A program made the position numbers and the translations under genes. Of a stretch of 64,000 bases of DNA, positions 12,997 through 22,463 are shown one piece after another (positions within the stretch are counted from its first letter, which is position 1; each line of letters starts with the position of its first letter). The stretch lies in the NCBI RefSeq assembly GCF_003369835.1, contig NZ_QPMJ01000003.1, forward strand, positions 452,877 through 516,876, written 5' to 3'. The notes under the pieces are model-generated. The model searched no databases, was not told where the DNA came from, and saw only the letters and a program-made list of their open reading frames with translations. Source of the DNA: Halorussus rarus. Its GTDB lineage: Archaea > Halobacteriota > Halobacteria > Halobacteriales > Haladaptataceae.

Positions 12997-13509
12997 CTAC
13001 AGCTCCTTCTCGCGGACGTAGTCGGTCACCGTCCGGCCAGCCAGCTCCGACTCCCGCTCGCCGACGACGCGGTAGCCGTGCTTCTCGTAGAAGCCGTTGC
13101 CGACCTCGTTGTCGGCCAGCACGACCAGGCGGAGTCGGTCGGCGCCGCGGTCGGCCAGCCGGTCCTCGACGCGCGCGAGCAGCGCCGACCCGACGCCCCC
13201 GCCCCACCGGTCCGGGCTGACGTAGATGCGCGGGAGTTCGGCCGGGTCGTCGCCGTCGCCGACCACGCCCTGCGCGAAGCCGACGACGCCGGAGTCGGTC
13301 GATTCGTCCGCTTCGGCGACCAGGAAGACGCCGTCCTCGCGCTCGACCGGCCGAGCCAGGCGCTCCGGGTCGTACCAGTCGTCGACTACCGCGTCGACCG
13401 TCTCCGCGCCCAGCAGGCCGTCGTAGGCGGCGTGCCACGACTCGCGGGCGACCCGGCGCACGGCGCCGACGTCGTCGGTCGTCGCCGGCCTGACGTTCGT
13501 CCCGTCCAT
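12997..13509 (-). CDS. GNAT family N-acetyltransferase
   Basis: A 170-aa GNAT enzyme that transfers acetyl from acetyl-CoA to an unknown amine. Motif A, with the pyrophosphate-binding loop, is IYVSPDRWGGGVGSALLARVEDRLADRGADRLRL around residues 95-125. The C-terminal NEVGNGFYEKHGYRVVGE motif is also standard. The substrate cannot be predicted. It is read from the ATG at 13509 and faces the UDG gene divergently. Confidence 0.88.
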   Translation of the reverse strand: MDGTNVRPATTDDVGAVRRVARESWHAAYDGLLGAETVDAVVDDWYDPERLARPVEREDGVFLVAEADESTDSGVVGFAQGVVGDGDDPAELPRIYVSPDRWGGGVGSALLARVEDRLADRGADRLRLVVLADNEVGNGFYEKHGYRVVGERESELAGRTVTDYVREKEL

Positions 13510-13587
13510 GGTCGGAGGTGCGCGAGAACCGACAAATAGCTTCCGCGGGCGTGAGATTCAGTACCGTCCGGCGCCACGGTCCCCGAC

Positions 13588-14256
13588 ATGGCCGAGTTCC
13601 CCGACCCGGAGTCGCGCAACGCCCTCGAACCGGGCTGTGCGCGGTGTCCCGCGCTGGTCGACTCGCGCGAGCGCATCGCGTGGGGAAACGGGTCGCTCGA
13701 CGCCGACGTGGTGGTCGTCGGCGAGGCGCCCGCGTCCGGCGCGCCGGACGCGGACCGCTGGCGGGGCGGCAACTGGACCGGGATGGCCTACACCTCCCGG
13801 CACTCCGGCCGACGGGTCCGGGACCTGTTCGCCGACGCCGGCCTCGCGCCCGGGGAACTGTACTTCACCAACGCCGTCAAGTGCTTTCCGGCGACCGAGG
13901 ACGAGGAGTCGCCGGACGGCGGAGAGGCCGGCGAGAACGGGACGCCGACCAACCGCGAACCGACCGCCGAGGAGCGCGCGAACTGCCGGGACCACCTCGC
14001 GACCGAGATCGAGCGGGTCGACCCCGCGGCGGTGGCGACCACCGGCAAGCACGCCACCCTCTCGGTGCTGGGCGACGACGCGCTGCCCGACGGGTTCCTC
14101 GATTCCGTGCTCGACCCCGTCGAGTCGGCAGAGTTCGGCACGACCGTTCTCCCGGTGCTGCATCCCTCCTACCAGAACGTCTGGCTGCCCCGCATCGGGT
14201 ACGACCGCGAGGAGTACGTGGCAGCGATTCGCGAGCGGATTGCGGCCAGTCGGTGA
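13588..14256 (+). CDS. Uracil-DNA glycosylase family protein
   Basis: A 222-aa UDG-superfamily protein of the family 4/5 kind, removing deaminated bases from DNA. It shows an N-terminal Cys motif (GCARCPALVDSRERIAWGNG), motif 1 (VVVVGEAPASGA), the FTNAVKCFP segment and the closing LHPSYQN motif. The Cys positions (C16, C19, C103, C130 region) suit a 4Fe-4S cluster, as in family 4. A glutamate replaces the usual residue in motif 1 neighbours, so exact subfamily is uncertain. Confidence 0.85.
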   Translation: MAEFPDPESRNALEPGCARCPALVDSRERIAWGNGSLDADVVVVGEAPASGAPDADRWRGGNWTGMAYTSRHSGRRVRDLFADAGLAPGELYFTNAVKCFPATEDEESPDGGEAGENGTPTNREPTAEERANCRDHLATEIERVDPAAVATTGKHATLSVLGDDALPDGFLDSVLDPVESAEFGTTVLPVLHPSYQNVWLPRIGYDREEYVAAIRERIAASR

Positions 14257-14287
14257 CCGCTCGCCCGGCGTCCCTCTCCCGCTCAGT

Positions 14288-14818
14288 TCAGAGCAACCCC
14301 TCGTTCTCGGCGAGCAGCAGCGCCTCGATGGTGGCGTCGTTGGCCGGCGCCTCGCGCGCGGCGTCGAGGGCCTCGTCGACCGGCAGCGCCCGGACCGAGA
14401 GGAACTCGTTGCTGTCGAGGTCGCGCTCGACCGGCGTCAGCCCCTCGGCGAAGACGATTCCCCGCTCGTGGCGCAGCACGCCGGTCGAGCAGTAGAAGTC
14501 CTCCAGCAGGCTGACGCCCGCGGGGTCGAAGCCGGTCTCCTCTCGGAGCTCCCGCGCGCCGGCCCGGGTGTAGGACTCGCCGTCCTCCACGATGCCGGCC
14601 GGACACTCCAGGCACTCCTCGCCGATGACGGGTCGGTACTGCTCGACGAAGACGACCTGGCCGTCGGTCACCGCCAGGATGACGACCGCGGGCGGGAGCT
14701 CGGCCCAGTAGTACTTCTTCGTCGAGCCGTCGGGCTGTTCCACCAGGTCGTAGCCGCCGGTGTACCAGCCGGTCTCGTACTCCGCGACCGACTCGATGAC
14801 GCGCCAGTCCTCGCTCAT
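14288..14818 (-). CDS. NUDIX hydrolase (ADP-ribose pyrophosphatase-like)
   Basis: A 176-aa NUDIX enzyme. The NUDIX box is GxxExG...REETGFDPAG within VEDGESYTRAGARELREETGFDP (about residues 76-98). The preceding EQYRPVIGEECLECPAGIVE is typical of ADP-sugar pyrophosphatases, so a nucleotide-sugar or ADP-ribose substrate is likely. It converges on the UDG gene. The start is the ATG at 14818. Confidence 0.88.
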   Translation of the reverse strand: MSEDWRVIESVAEYETGWYTGGYDLVEQPDGSTKKYYWAELPPAVVILAVTDGQVVFVEQYRPVIGEECLECPAGIVEDGESYTRAGARELREETGFDPAGVSLLEDFYCSTGVLRHERGIVFAEGLTPVERDLDSNEFLSVRALPVDEALDAAREAPANDATIEALLLAENEGLL

Positions 14819-15123
14819 GGCTACCGTGTCGGCTGCGAGGGGGTAAAACGTGGCTACTCGCGGGTGGGGTGGAAGCCGATCCGAGACGACCCGTTAGTCT
14901 GCTGGTCGGCGCGCGCCGGCGCGGCCCGTCAGTGGCCGCGCCATCGCCGTGCGAGGGACGAGCGAACGGAGTGAGCGAGGAGGCTGGGGAGGTGTGAGGT
15001 CTGCGGTTGCGGTGCTGTGCGGTACATAGGTGACGGCAGCAGCTAGCTCTCTCGACTCATCTCCCAGTACAACTGATGCGACCTCTCTGCCTCGATTAGC
15101 CGATACAGATTCCGTAGCAGCTC
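14819..15123. other. Intergenic region with an apparent haloarchaeal dispersed motif
   Basis: There is no gene in these 305 bases. The middle (about 14930-15025) is a purine-rich run containing GAGCGAACGGAGTGAGCGAG followed by GGAGGCTGGGGAGGTGTGAG. From memory, motifs of this kind recur between genes in many haloarchaeal genomes; I cannot confirm copies here. Part of the DNA near 14920-14955 is locally palindromic (GCGCGCCGGCGCG). Confidence 0.4.
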
Positions 15124-15540
15124 CTATCCCTGCACCAGGTCCCGATACACGCGCCCGAACGCCTGGCGCCGCAACGTCGCCACCGCGGCCCGCTCCTCGT
15201 TCTGGTAGGTCGCGGCCACCACGGTCTCACCGAGCGCGTCGTGCCACGCCACGTTGTCGACGTTCTCCGAGCCCTCCTCGCGCACCTCGCGGTCGCGGTC
15301 GGCCAGCCACTCCTCGTACTCCTCGCGCGTGCCGGTCCGGACCGCCAGCAGCGACGCGAACAGGGCGTCGCGGGCGGTCTCGACCACCTCGCCGGTCACG
15401 CGCCGGTTGTACTCGTCGGCGTCGAACGCCATCGCCTTCGCGGTCTCCTTGACGACTGTCTGAGCCGCCGGCCCGATAGCCTCGTAGCGCTCGCGGGCCT
15501 CGCTCTCGGTCGCGGGCGCGAGAAAGCCGTGAGTCTCCAT
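15124..15540 (-). CDS. Haloarchaeal DUF5809-like protein
   Basis: A 138-aa soluble, largely helical protein opening METHGFLAPATESEARERYEAIGPAAQTVVKETAKAMAFD. It matches a haloarchaeal family I recall as DUF5809, function unknown. The next gene upstream on the same strand is a DUF5810-like zinc protein; the two families are commonly neighbours, which suggests a shared job. A 313-bp gap with repeats separates them here. Confidence 0.7.
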   Translation of the reverse strand: METHGFLAPATESEARERYEAIGPAAQTVVKETAKAMAFDADEYNRRVTGEVVETARDALFASLLAVRTGTREEYEEWLADRDREVREEGSENVDNVAWHDALGETVVAATYQNEERAAVATLRRQAFGRVYRDLVQG

Positions 15541-15638
15541 GGGCGGGCGTTCGGAGGCCGGGAACTACTGGTTTTCGTCCTAGGCCGAGTACGGCTTGGG
15601 GCAGTTGCTGGCGGAATCAGTGCGGGGAAGAGCGTTTA

Positions 15639-15750
15639 GAAAGCCCCCGCCCGGTCGCGGTCGCTCGGCGACATGTCCTCGGCTCACTCCGTTCGCCTCG
15701 GATAGGGTCGCTGAGGCGACTAAACTGTACGCGACCGGGCGGCCCCTTTC
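15639..15750. repeat. Long inverted repeat (two 21-nt arms, 70-bp interior)
   Basis: The left arm 15639-15659 and the right arm 15730-15750 match at 18 of 21 positions after reverse complementing; the inner 13 positions are perfect (core CGCCCGGTCGCG). The outer ends begin GAAAG and finish CTTTC. The interior has further short hairpins. It could be a folded transcript or a small non-autonomous mobile element; no transposase or target duplication is visible. Confidence 0.55.
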
Positions 15751-15758
15751 AGTCCACC

Positions 15759-15807
15759 GGAGGACAAACCGCGTCCTCCGAGCCTGTGCTCGCATTCGCT
15801 CGCACAG
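15759..15807. repeat. Paired palindrome, copy 1
   Basis: Two adjacent hairpins: GGAGGAC (15759-15765) with GTCCTCC (15773-15779), then CTGTGC (15784-15789) with GCACAG (15802-15807). The linker GAGCCTG and the trailing GACAC recur in the copy at 17148-17194, although the stem sequences differ. Confidence 0.55.
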
Positions 15808-15853
15808 ACACCCAGACGGTGGAACAGTCCGGTAGTTCTCGCCCCTCCGAAAG

Positions 15854-16315
15854 TCACTCGTCGCGCTCGTCGGCCGTCTCCTCGTCGCCTTCGTCGTCGT
15901 CCGCGTCGTCCAGTAGCTGCTCGGTCATCTCCTGGGCCTCCTGGAGTATCTCCTGGGCCTCGCCGTCGAGTGCGCCTGCGCCGGTTCCGCCACCGCGGCC
16001 GCCCCCGGTCATCGACCCCCGGCCGCGGGCGTTGGCGCGCTCCAGTTCGTCCTCGAAGAGGTCGCCCGCCCGGGGCTCGTCGCCGTGGTCGTGACCCGTC
16101 GTATCTTCGAACACCTGCGGGAACCCGACCTCCTTGGCGCGCTCCTCGACGCGGGACGCGAGCTCGTGCTCGCCCTGCTCGCGCCACCCCGGCGCGTGGT
16201 CGTCGAGCCACGCCTCGTGGTCGTCGTCGCCGAGCATCGCCGTGAACGCGAGGTGATTGGCGAGGTGTTCGGCGTCGGACTGGGGCGTCTCGCAGACCGG
16301 ACAGGCGTATCCCAT
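15854..16315 (-). CDS. Haloarchaeal DUF5810-like zinc-finger protein
   Basis: A 153-aa protein that begins MGYACPVCETPQSDAEHLANHLAFTAMLGDDDHEAWLDDH, a C-x2-C then H-x3/4-H zinc-finger-like element, and ends in an acidic Asp/Glu tail. It matches a haloarchaeal family I recall as DUF5810, of unknown role. The acidic tail and finger could suit nucleic-acid or protein binding; that is inference. The start ATG at 16315 gives the family N terminus. Confidence 0.72.
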   Translation of the reverse strand: MGYACPVCETPQSDAEHLANHLAFTAMLGDDDHEAWLDDHAPGWREQGEHELASRVEERAKEVGFPQVFEDTTGHDHGDEPRAGDLFEDELERANARGRGSMTGGGRGGGTGAGALDGEAQEILQEAQEMTEQLLDDADDDEGDEETADERDE

Positions 16316-16393
16316 GGGCGGGCGTAGGTCGCCCGCGCCGAAAAGCGCCACGCTCGACGTTCCCCGGCGTTCGTCGCTCGTCCCCTGCCGACC

Positions 16394-16927
16394 CTACGCG
16401 TCGAGGTCCACGACCATGATGAGGGCGTCCTCGCCGTCGTCGTAGTACCGGGGGATGGTCCGGAGGAACTCGAAGTCGAAGTCCCGGTACAGCGACACCG
16501 CCCGGTCGTTGCTCGACCGGACCTCCAGCTTCACGCTCCGGGCGCCCCGGGCCTCCAGCACGCCGAGCGCCCGCTCCAGCAGGGTCGCGCCCGCGCCCTC
16601 GCCGCGGTGGTCGGGGTGGACCGCGATGTCCTTGACGTGGCCCAGCGGCCGGCCGTGGTTCCGGACGAGGTCCGCGACGACGTAGCCCACGACGCCCTCG
16701 CCGGGACTCGGACCCGACTCGGACTCGCCGTCGAGCGGGGACGGAGGGCCGTCCCCGCCTGCGACCGCAACCAGGAACCCGGGCTCGCCCAGGTAGCGCT
16801 CGAACGCGGAGAACGGCCACGGCTGGTCGAACGAGGCGCGCTCGATGCGCAGAACGGCGAGCAGGTCGGCCTGGACCGCCTCCCGGATCCGGACGCCGTC
16901 GCCGTCCGCCGCGTGGGTGGTTGTCAC
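16394..16927 (-). CDS. RimI-like N-alpha-acetyltransferase (GNAT)
   Basis: A 177-aa GNAT protein close to archaeal RimI/Ard1, which acetylates protein N termini. Motifs seen are IREAVQADLLAVLRIERASFDQPWPFSAFERYL near the N terminus, the acetyl-CoA loop VHPDHRGEGAGATLLERAL around 115-135, and SNDRAVSLYRDFDFE near the C terminus. A proline/glycine-rich insert lies at about 70-90. I used the GTG at 16927, which follows a short AT-rich stretch; a longer start at 16963 is possible. Confidence 0.82.
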   Translation of the reverse strand: MTTTHAADGDGVRIREAVQADLLAVLRIERASFDQPWPFSAFERYLGEPGFLVAVAGGDGPPSPLDGESESGPSPGEGVVGYVVADLVRNHGRPLGHVKDIAVHPDHRGEGAGATLLERALGVLEARGARSVKLEVRSSNDRAVSLYRDFDFEFLRTIPRYYDDGEDALIMVVDLDA

Positions 16928-17382
16928 TGTCCGGGATTCTCGCCCGACCCTTAAGAGTGTCATGCCCGATCCGAAGCCCGTAATTCTTTAGTAGTACTAC
17001 TCATAAGAACCAAATGCACTTTCCGGCCGGAAGTGCAAGCTCCCGAAATCTCCCCCACCCACCCCCACTTTTGCATACGACACTACGACCTTTTCCAGCG
17101 GTCGCGCCCCAGGAGGCGCTCCCTTGCAAAAGCTCGACCAGAAACACCGGGAGACCGTAGCTCTCCCGAGCCTGCGTTCACTCCGTTCACGCAGACACTG
17201 CGTCACCCTCTCACTCAGTCCTCACTGCGTTCGGACCTCGTTCGAGGGATTCCTTGGTTCGCTCGCTCGTCGCTCCGCTCCTCGCTCGCGGTACAGTAGC
17301 TGGTACTCCGGTCGGACGTGAAGATGCGCGATACACCACCGGCTGACGGGGACGCGAAAAAACGAAAGAAGGAACGGGCTTC
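16928..17382. other. Long intergenic region with palindromes
   Basis: No convincing gene lies in these 455 bases. From left to right it holds AT-rich promoter-like DNA (16980-17015), a hairpin with GCACTT and AAGTGC arms around 17013-17033, a pyrimidine-rich run, and the paired palindrome at 17148-17194. Further AGCG/CTCG-type hairpins continue to 17300. A 69-codon frame on the minus strand at 16997-17206 is rejected because it reads through these hairpins. Confidence 0.5.
17148..17194. repeat. Paired palindrome, copy 2
   Basis: Hairpin 1 has arms CGGGAGA (17148-17154) and TCTCCCG (17162-17168). Hairpin 2 has arms CTGCGT (17172-17177) and ACGCAG (17189-17194). The GAGCCTG linker and the trailing GACAC are shared with the copy at 15759-15807. 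Confidence 0.55.
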
Positions 17383-19362
17383 TTAGTCGTCCGCGGGAGT
17401 CGCGCCGGAGCTACCGCCCGACTCGGCCTGCTTCTTCGTGTGGGGCAGCTTGCCGCCGTCCGCGAGGATCTCGCGCTCGCGCTCGGAGGCGTCTAGGTGG
17501 GCCGTCGCCTCCCAGTCGTCGTTCACGCGGACCGTGAACTCCTCCTGGCCGGAGCGGACCGCCTCGGCGACGTCGTCGACGATCTCGATGTCGTCGCCCT
17601 GTTCGATCTTCTCGTAGGTGTCCTCGTCGATGGTCAGCGGGATGAGGCCGAAGTTGAACAGGTTCGCCTTGTGGATGCGGGCGAAGCTCTGGGCGAGGAC
17701 GCCCTCCACGCCGAGGTACATCGGGCACAGCGCGGCGTGCTCGCGGGAGCTCCCCTGGCCGTAGTTCTCGCCGGCGACGAGGAACCCGCCGTCGGACTCG
17801 AGCGCGCGGTCGGCGAAGTCCTCGTCGACGCGGCTGAGGGTGAACTCCGAGAGCTTCGGGATGTTCGACCGGAACTTCAGGATGTCCGAGGTGGCCGGGA
17901 TGATGTGGTCGGTCGTGATGTTGTCCTCCATCTTCAGGAGGGTCGGCCCCCGGAGCTGGGCCTCGAGCGGGTCCTTGAGCGGGACGTCGCCGATGTTCGG
18001 GCCCTTGATGAGCTCGTCGTCGGGCGCCTCGTCGGGCGCGATGAGGTCGGCCTTGCTGCCCGTGTACTGGTCGGGCATCTCGAAGCCGGGGTCCTCGAGG
18101 TCGCCGAGCTCGTCGGCGAGGTCGCGCGGGTCGACGATCTCGCCCTTGATGGCGGCCGCGGTGGCCACCTCCGGCGAGCAGAGGTAGACGTTGTCGTCCT
18201 CGATGCCCGACCGGCCCTCGAAGTTGCGGTTGAACGTCCGGAGCGACACCGAGTTGCTGGCCGGGACGTGACCGATGCCGATGCAGGCGCCGCAGGTCGC
18301 CTCGGAGAAGTTGACGCCGGCCGCCATCATCTCGGCGACCCAGCCCTCCTTCGCGAGCATCTCGGAGGCCTGCTTGCTACCGGGCGCGACGATCATCTCG
18401 GTCGTCTTGTTGGTCTCGCGGCCCTCCAGCATCTTGGCGGCCGGGAGGATGTCCTCGTAGGCGCCGTTGGTGCAGGAGCCGATGATGACCTGGTCGACGT
18501 CGGTGCCGGCGACCTCGCGGACGGGCACGACGTTGTCGGGCATCGACGGCTCGGCGATGAGCGGCTCGAGGTCGCTCAGGTCGATGGTGATCTGGTCGTC
18601 GTACTCGGCGTCCTCGTCGGGGCCGACCTCGACGTAGTCCTCGCCGCGGCCGAGCCGCTCGAGGTAGTCCTCGGTGTTCTCGTCGGTCGGGAAGATCGAG
18701 GAGGTCGCGCCGAGCTCGGTGCCCATGTTGGTGATGGTCGTCCGCTCGGGGACCGAGAGGCTCTCGACGCCCGGACCGGTGTACTCGAAGATCTTGCCGA
18801 CGCCGCCCTTCACGCTGAGCCGGCGCAGCATCTCGAGGATGACGTCCTTCGCGGTCGCCCACTCGGGGAGTTCGCCCTCGAGCCTGACGTTGACGACCTC
18901 GGGCATCTCGATGTAGTAGGCGCCGCCGCCCATCGCGACCGTCACGTCGAGGCCGCCCGAGCCGATGGCGAGCTCGCCGAGGCCGCCGGGCGTCGGCGTG
19001 TGGGAGTCGCTGCCCAGCATCGTCTTGCCGGGGGCCGCGAAGTTCTCCTTGTGGACGTTGTGACAGATACCGTTGCCGGGCCGCGAGAAGTGGGCGCCGT
19101 AGGTACCCGCCGCCGACCGGAGGAACCGGTGGTCGTCCGTGTTCTTGAAGTCGAACTGGTAGGTCTGGTGGTCGCAGTACTGGGCCGCCAGTTCCGTCTG
19201 GACCTCTTCGAGGCCCAGCGCCTCGAACTGGAGCCAGACGAGCGTCCCCGTGGTGTCCTGCGTGAGGACCTGGTCGATTTCGATTCCGATCTCCTCGCCG
19301 GTCTCGAGTTCGCCCTCGACGAGGTGGTCCTCGAGGATTTTTTCCGTTAGCGTCTGTCCCAT
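17383..19362 (-). CDS. Aconitate hydratase
   Basis: A 659-aa aconitase interconverting citrate and isocitrate in the TCA cycle. The 4Fe-4S cluster ligands appear in GSCTNG and CGACIGIG, the ligand and active-site H in GSDSHTPTPGGLGELAIGSGGLD, and the swivelling C-terminal domain carries GENYGQGSSREHAAL. The length is that of the shorter archaeal/mitochondrial-like type. It begins at the ATG at 19362 (MGQTLTEKILEDHLVEG), with a weak AT-rich promoter upstream. It is monocistronic, with a 455-bp repeat-rich gap downstream. Confidence 0.95.
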   Translation of the reverse strand: MGQTLTEKILEDHLVEGELETGEEIGIEIDQVLTQDTTGTLVWLQFEALGLEEVQTELAAQYCDHQTYQFDFKNTDDHRFLRSAAGTYGAHFSRPGNGICHNVHKENFAAPGKTMLGSDSHTPTPGGLGELAIGSGGLDVTVAMGGGAYYIEMPEVVNVRLEGELPEWATAKDVILEMLRRLSVKGGVGKIFEYTGPGVESLSVPERTTITNMGTELGATSSIFPTDENTEDYLERLGRGEDYVEVGPDEDAEYDDQITIDLSDLEPLIAEPSMPDNVVPVREVAGTDVDQVIIGSCTNGAYEDILPAAKMLEGRETNKTTEMIVAPGSKQASEMLAKEGWVAEMMAAGVNFSEATCGACIGIGHVPASNSVSLRTFNRNFEGRSGIEDDNVYLCSPEVATAAAIKGEIVDPRDLADELGDLEDPGFEMPDQYTGSKADLIAPDEAPDDELIKGPNIGDVPLKDPLEAQLRGPTLLKMEDNITTDHIIPATSDILKFRSNIPKLSEFTLSRVDEDFADRALESDGGFLVAGENYGQGSSREHAALCPMYLGVEGVLAQSFARIHKANLFNFGLIPLTIDEDTYEKIEQGDDIEIVDDVAEAVRSGQEEFTVRVNDDWEATAHLDASEREREILADGGKLPHTKKQAESGGSSGATPADD

Positions 19363-19528
19363 ATCGACCGGATATCGACCCTCCAAGCGTATAAATCCCG
19401 CGTGTTTCCGTTCATTACCCGGGTTGTAAATCCCGCCGCCGTCCGGCAAAAGTTGTGCGAACCTGTCGGAAGTCGCACGCCCGTCCAACTCCGCCAACGC
19501 TATAATGTCCCGGCGGAACCCAACCCAC

Positions 19529-20023
19529 ATGTTCGAGAGCGGTCCGTTCGTGGCCGAACACGTCACCGAAACCGACGACGAGCAGGTCCAGCCCAACGGC
19601 GTCGACCTCACGCTCGCGGCTGTGTACGAACAGCGCGAACCCGGCCGCATCGGTCGGGACGACAAGGAGATCGGCGACCGCCGGGAGCTCGAAACCGAGC
19701 AGGTCGCCGACGACGCGCCCGAGACGTACTACCTGACGCCCGGCGGCTACGTCGTCCAGTACGCCGAGACCGTCCGGATTCCGGAGGGTCACGTCGGCTA
19801 CATCTATCCCCGGTCGTCGCTGCTCCGGAACTCCTGCATGCTGAACACCGCGGTCTGGGACGCCGGCTACGAGGGGAAGGGCGAGGGGCTGCTCGAGGTC
19901 CACCACGACATCGAACTCGAGACGGGCGCCCGGATCGCCCAGCTCGTCCTCGCGGAGGCCGACCACGAGGGCACCTACGCCGGGTCGTACCAGGGGGAGA
20001 ACCTGGGTCTCGACGAGTTCTGA
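19529..20023 (+). CDS. dUTPase/dCTP deaminase family nucleotide hydrolase
   Basis: A 164-aa trimeric-fold nucleotide hydrolase. Motifs run from QPNGVDLTL through GHVGYIYPRSSLLRNSCMLNTAVWDAGYEGKG to the C-terminal GSYQGENLG. YPRSSL and the D/G-Y motif are shared by dUTPases and dCTP deaminases. Haloarchaeal proteins with this sequence are usually annotated as deoxyuridine 5'-triphosphate nucleotidohydrolase, which keeps uracil out of DNA. Sequence alone cannot fully exclude dCTP deaminase. The ATG at 19529 was chosen over 19505, which adds eight basic residues. Confidence 0.82.
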   Translation: MFESGPFVAEHVTETDDEQVQPNGVDLTLAAVYEQREPGRIGRDDKEIGDRRELETEQVADDAPETYYLTPGGYVVQYAETVRIPEGHVGYIYPRSSLLRNSCMLNTAVWDAGYEGKGEGLLEVHHDIELETGARIAQLVLAEADHEGTYAGSYQGENLGLDEF

Positions 20024-20135
20024 CGGACTCTCCGAACCGGTTCGCTTCGACCCGACCTGTTCCGCCTTCTGTTCTAACTCCGCTTAATCGAACTAATCCG
20101 TTCACTTTGTCCGGCCGCGCGCCGTTAAACGGACA

Positions 20136-20813
20136 ATGAGCATCGTCGCTCACTTCACCGTCCCGCTCGACGCGGTGGCGCTCGGGGAGACGTTCCCCGC
20201 GACGCCGGAGATGCGTCTCGAAGTCGAACGTCTCGCCACCCACAGCAGGGAGTGGGTGATGCCGTTCGCCTGGGCGTCCGGCGGGGACTTCGAGGCGTTC
20301 GAGGACGCGCTCGCCGACGATCCCTCGGTCGACGAGCGCTCGGTCGTCGACGCGTTCGACGGCACCCGACTGTACGAGATCAAGTGGGTCGAATCGGTCG
20401 GCGAACTCGTCGACGAGATCGTCGACCAGCACGGCACCATCCTCGAGGCGTCGGCCGCCCCGGACGGGTGGTTCTTCAGGATCCGGTTCACCGACCAGTC
20501 CCAGGTCGAGGCGTTCAGCGACCACTTCTCCCGTCGGGGAGTCAGCTTCGAGGTCCAGCAACTGACCCGGCCGACCGACCCCCGACAGGCGACGTACGAA
20601 CTCACCGAGAACCAGCGCGAGACCCTCGTCCTCGCCCAGCGGGCGGGCTACTTCGAGGTTCCGCGCGCGGTCTCGCTGTCGGACCTGGCCGACAGAATCG
20701 GCGTCTCCTCGAACTCGCTGTCCGAGCGCCTCCGCCGGGGCACCGACGCGCTCGTCCGGAACGCGCTGGTCGTCGAGGACCGCGACGAAGCCGACGACGC
20801 GGAGGGCGAGTAG
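20136..20813 (+). CDS. Bacterio-opsin-activator-type HTH regulator
   Basis: A 225-aa haloarchaeal transcription factor with the C-terminal HTH_10 domain (residues about 150-205, ELTENQRETLVLAQRAGYFEVPRAVSLSDLADRIGVSSNSLSERLRRG). This domain is found in bat (bacterio-opsin activator) and its many paralogs. The N-terminal 140 residues form the conserved sensor-like module of the short members, without PAS or GAF domains. An AT-rich promoter lies just upstream. Its target genes are not apparent. Confidence 0.88.
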   Translation: MSIVAHFTVPLDAVALGETFPATPEMRLEVERLATHSREWVMPFAWASGGDFEAFEDALADDPSVDERSVVDAFDGTRLYEIKWVESVGELVDEIVDQHGTILEASAAPDGWFFRIRFTDQSQVEAFSDHFSRRGVSFEVQQLTRPTDPRQATYELTENQRETLVLAQRAGYFEVPRAVSLSDLADRIGVSSNSLSERLRRGTDALVRNALVVEDRDEADDAEGE

Positions 20814-20828
20814 GTCGGTCGCGGTCTC

Positions 20829-22013
<1,185 letters not shown>

Positions 22014-22068
22014 TTTCGGCCCTGTCCGGCTTAAAACACACTCTCCCGTACACCTTACTTCCGTCCGC

Positions 22069-22440
22069 TCAGCCGAGCATCAGGCGGACGTTGTAGACGG
22101 TGAAGAACACGCCGAACAGCAGCAGGACGAGCGGAGCGAAGTAGTAGACGAAGCGATCCCGCCACACGCGGACCGCGTAGAAACTGAGGCCGAAGCAGAC
22201 GGCGAACACCAGGAGCTTCGCGCCGACCAGCCCGCCGAGACCGAACCGGCTCAAAAGGCGTGCGAGCAGCGGGTTCCCCTCCGCGACGACCGGGTGGTAC
22301 CGCACGAGTGCGATGGTCGTGACCACGTCGCCGACGCCGTAGCCGCTGGTCGCCGCGATCCACAGCCAGACGAACTCCCGGTAGGTCGTCGCTGCGCGTT
22401 CGAGCGAGAGGGGGTGAGTAGGTGGTAATCCGTCGGTCAT
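22069..22440 (-). CDS. Haloarchaeal DUF5658-like membrane protein
   Basis: A 123-aa integral membrane protein. Hydrophobic segments are near 23-45 (REFVWLWIAATSGYGVGDVVTTIALV), 70-90 (GLVGAKLLVFAVCFGLSFYAV) and 99-122. The VGDVVTTIALVRYHPVVAEGNPLLARLL stretch is typical of the DUF5658 family, of unknown function. The start is the ATG at 22440; a longer frame upstream is a shadow of the next gene. Confidence 0.72.
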   Translation of the reverse strand: MTDGLPPTHPLSLERAATTYREFVWLWIAATSGYGVGDVVTTIALVRYHPVVAEGNPLLARLLSRFGLGGLVGAKLLVFAVCFGLSFYAVRVWRDRFVYYFAPLVLLLFGVFFTVYNVRLMLG

Positions 22441-22463
22441 TGTGGGGTCCTCGGCGCGTCCCG

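Larger units (their letters stand above)
15541..15853. other. Repeat-filled intergenic region
   Basis: There is no gene between the DUF5809-like and DUF5810-like genes. The region holds a 21-nt inverted repeat pair (15639-15659 and 15730-15750) and a paired palindrome (15759-15807). Little of the remaining DNA looks like promoter. Confidence 0.55.

Noticed and set aside
16997..17206. 69-codon minus-strand frame before the aconitase region
   Set aside because: It reads through several palindromes and a pyrimidine tract and lacks the acidic composition of real genes here.
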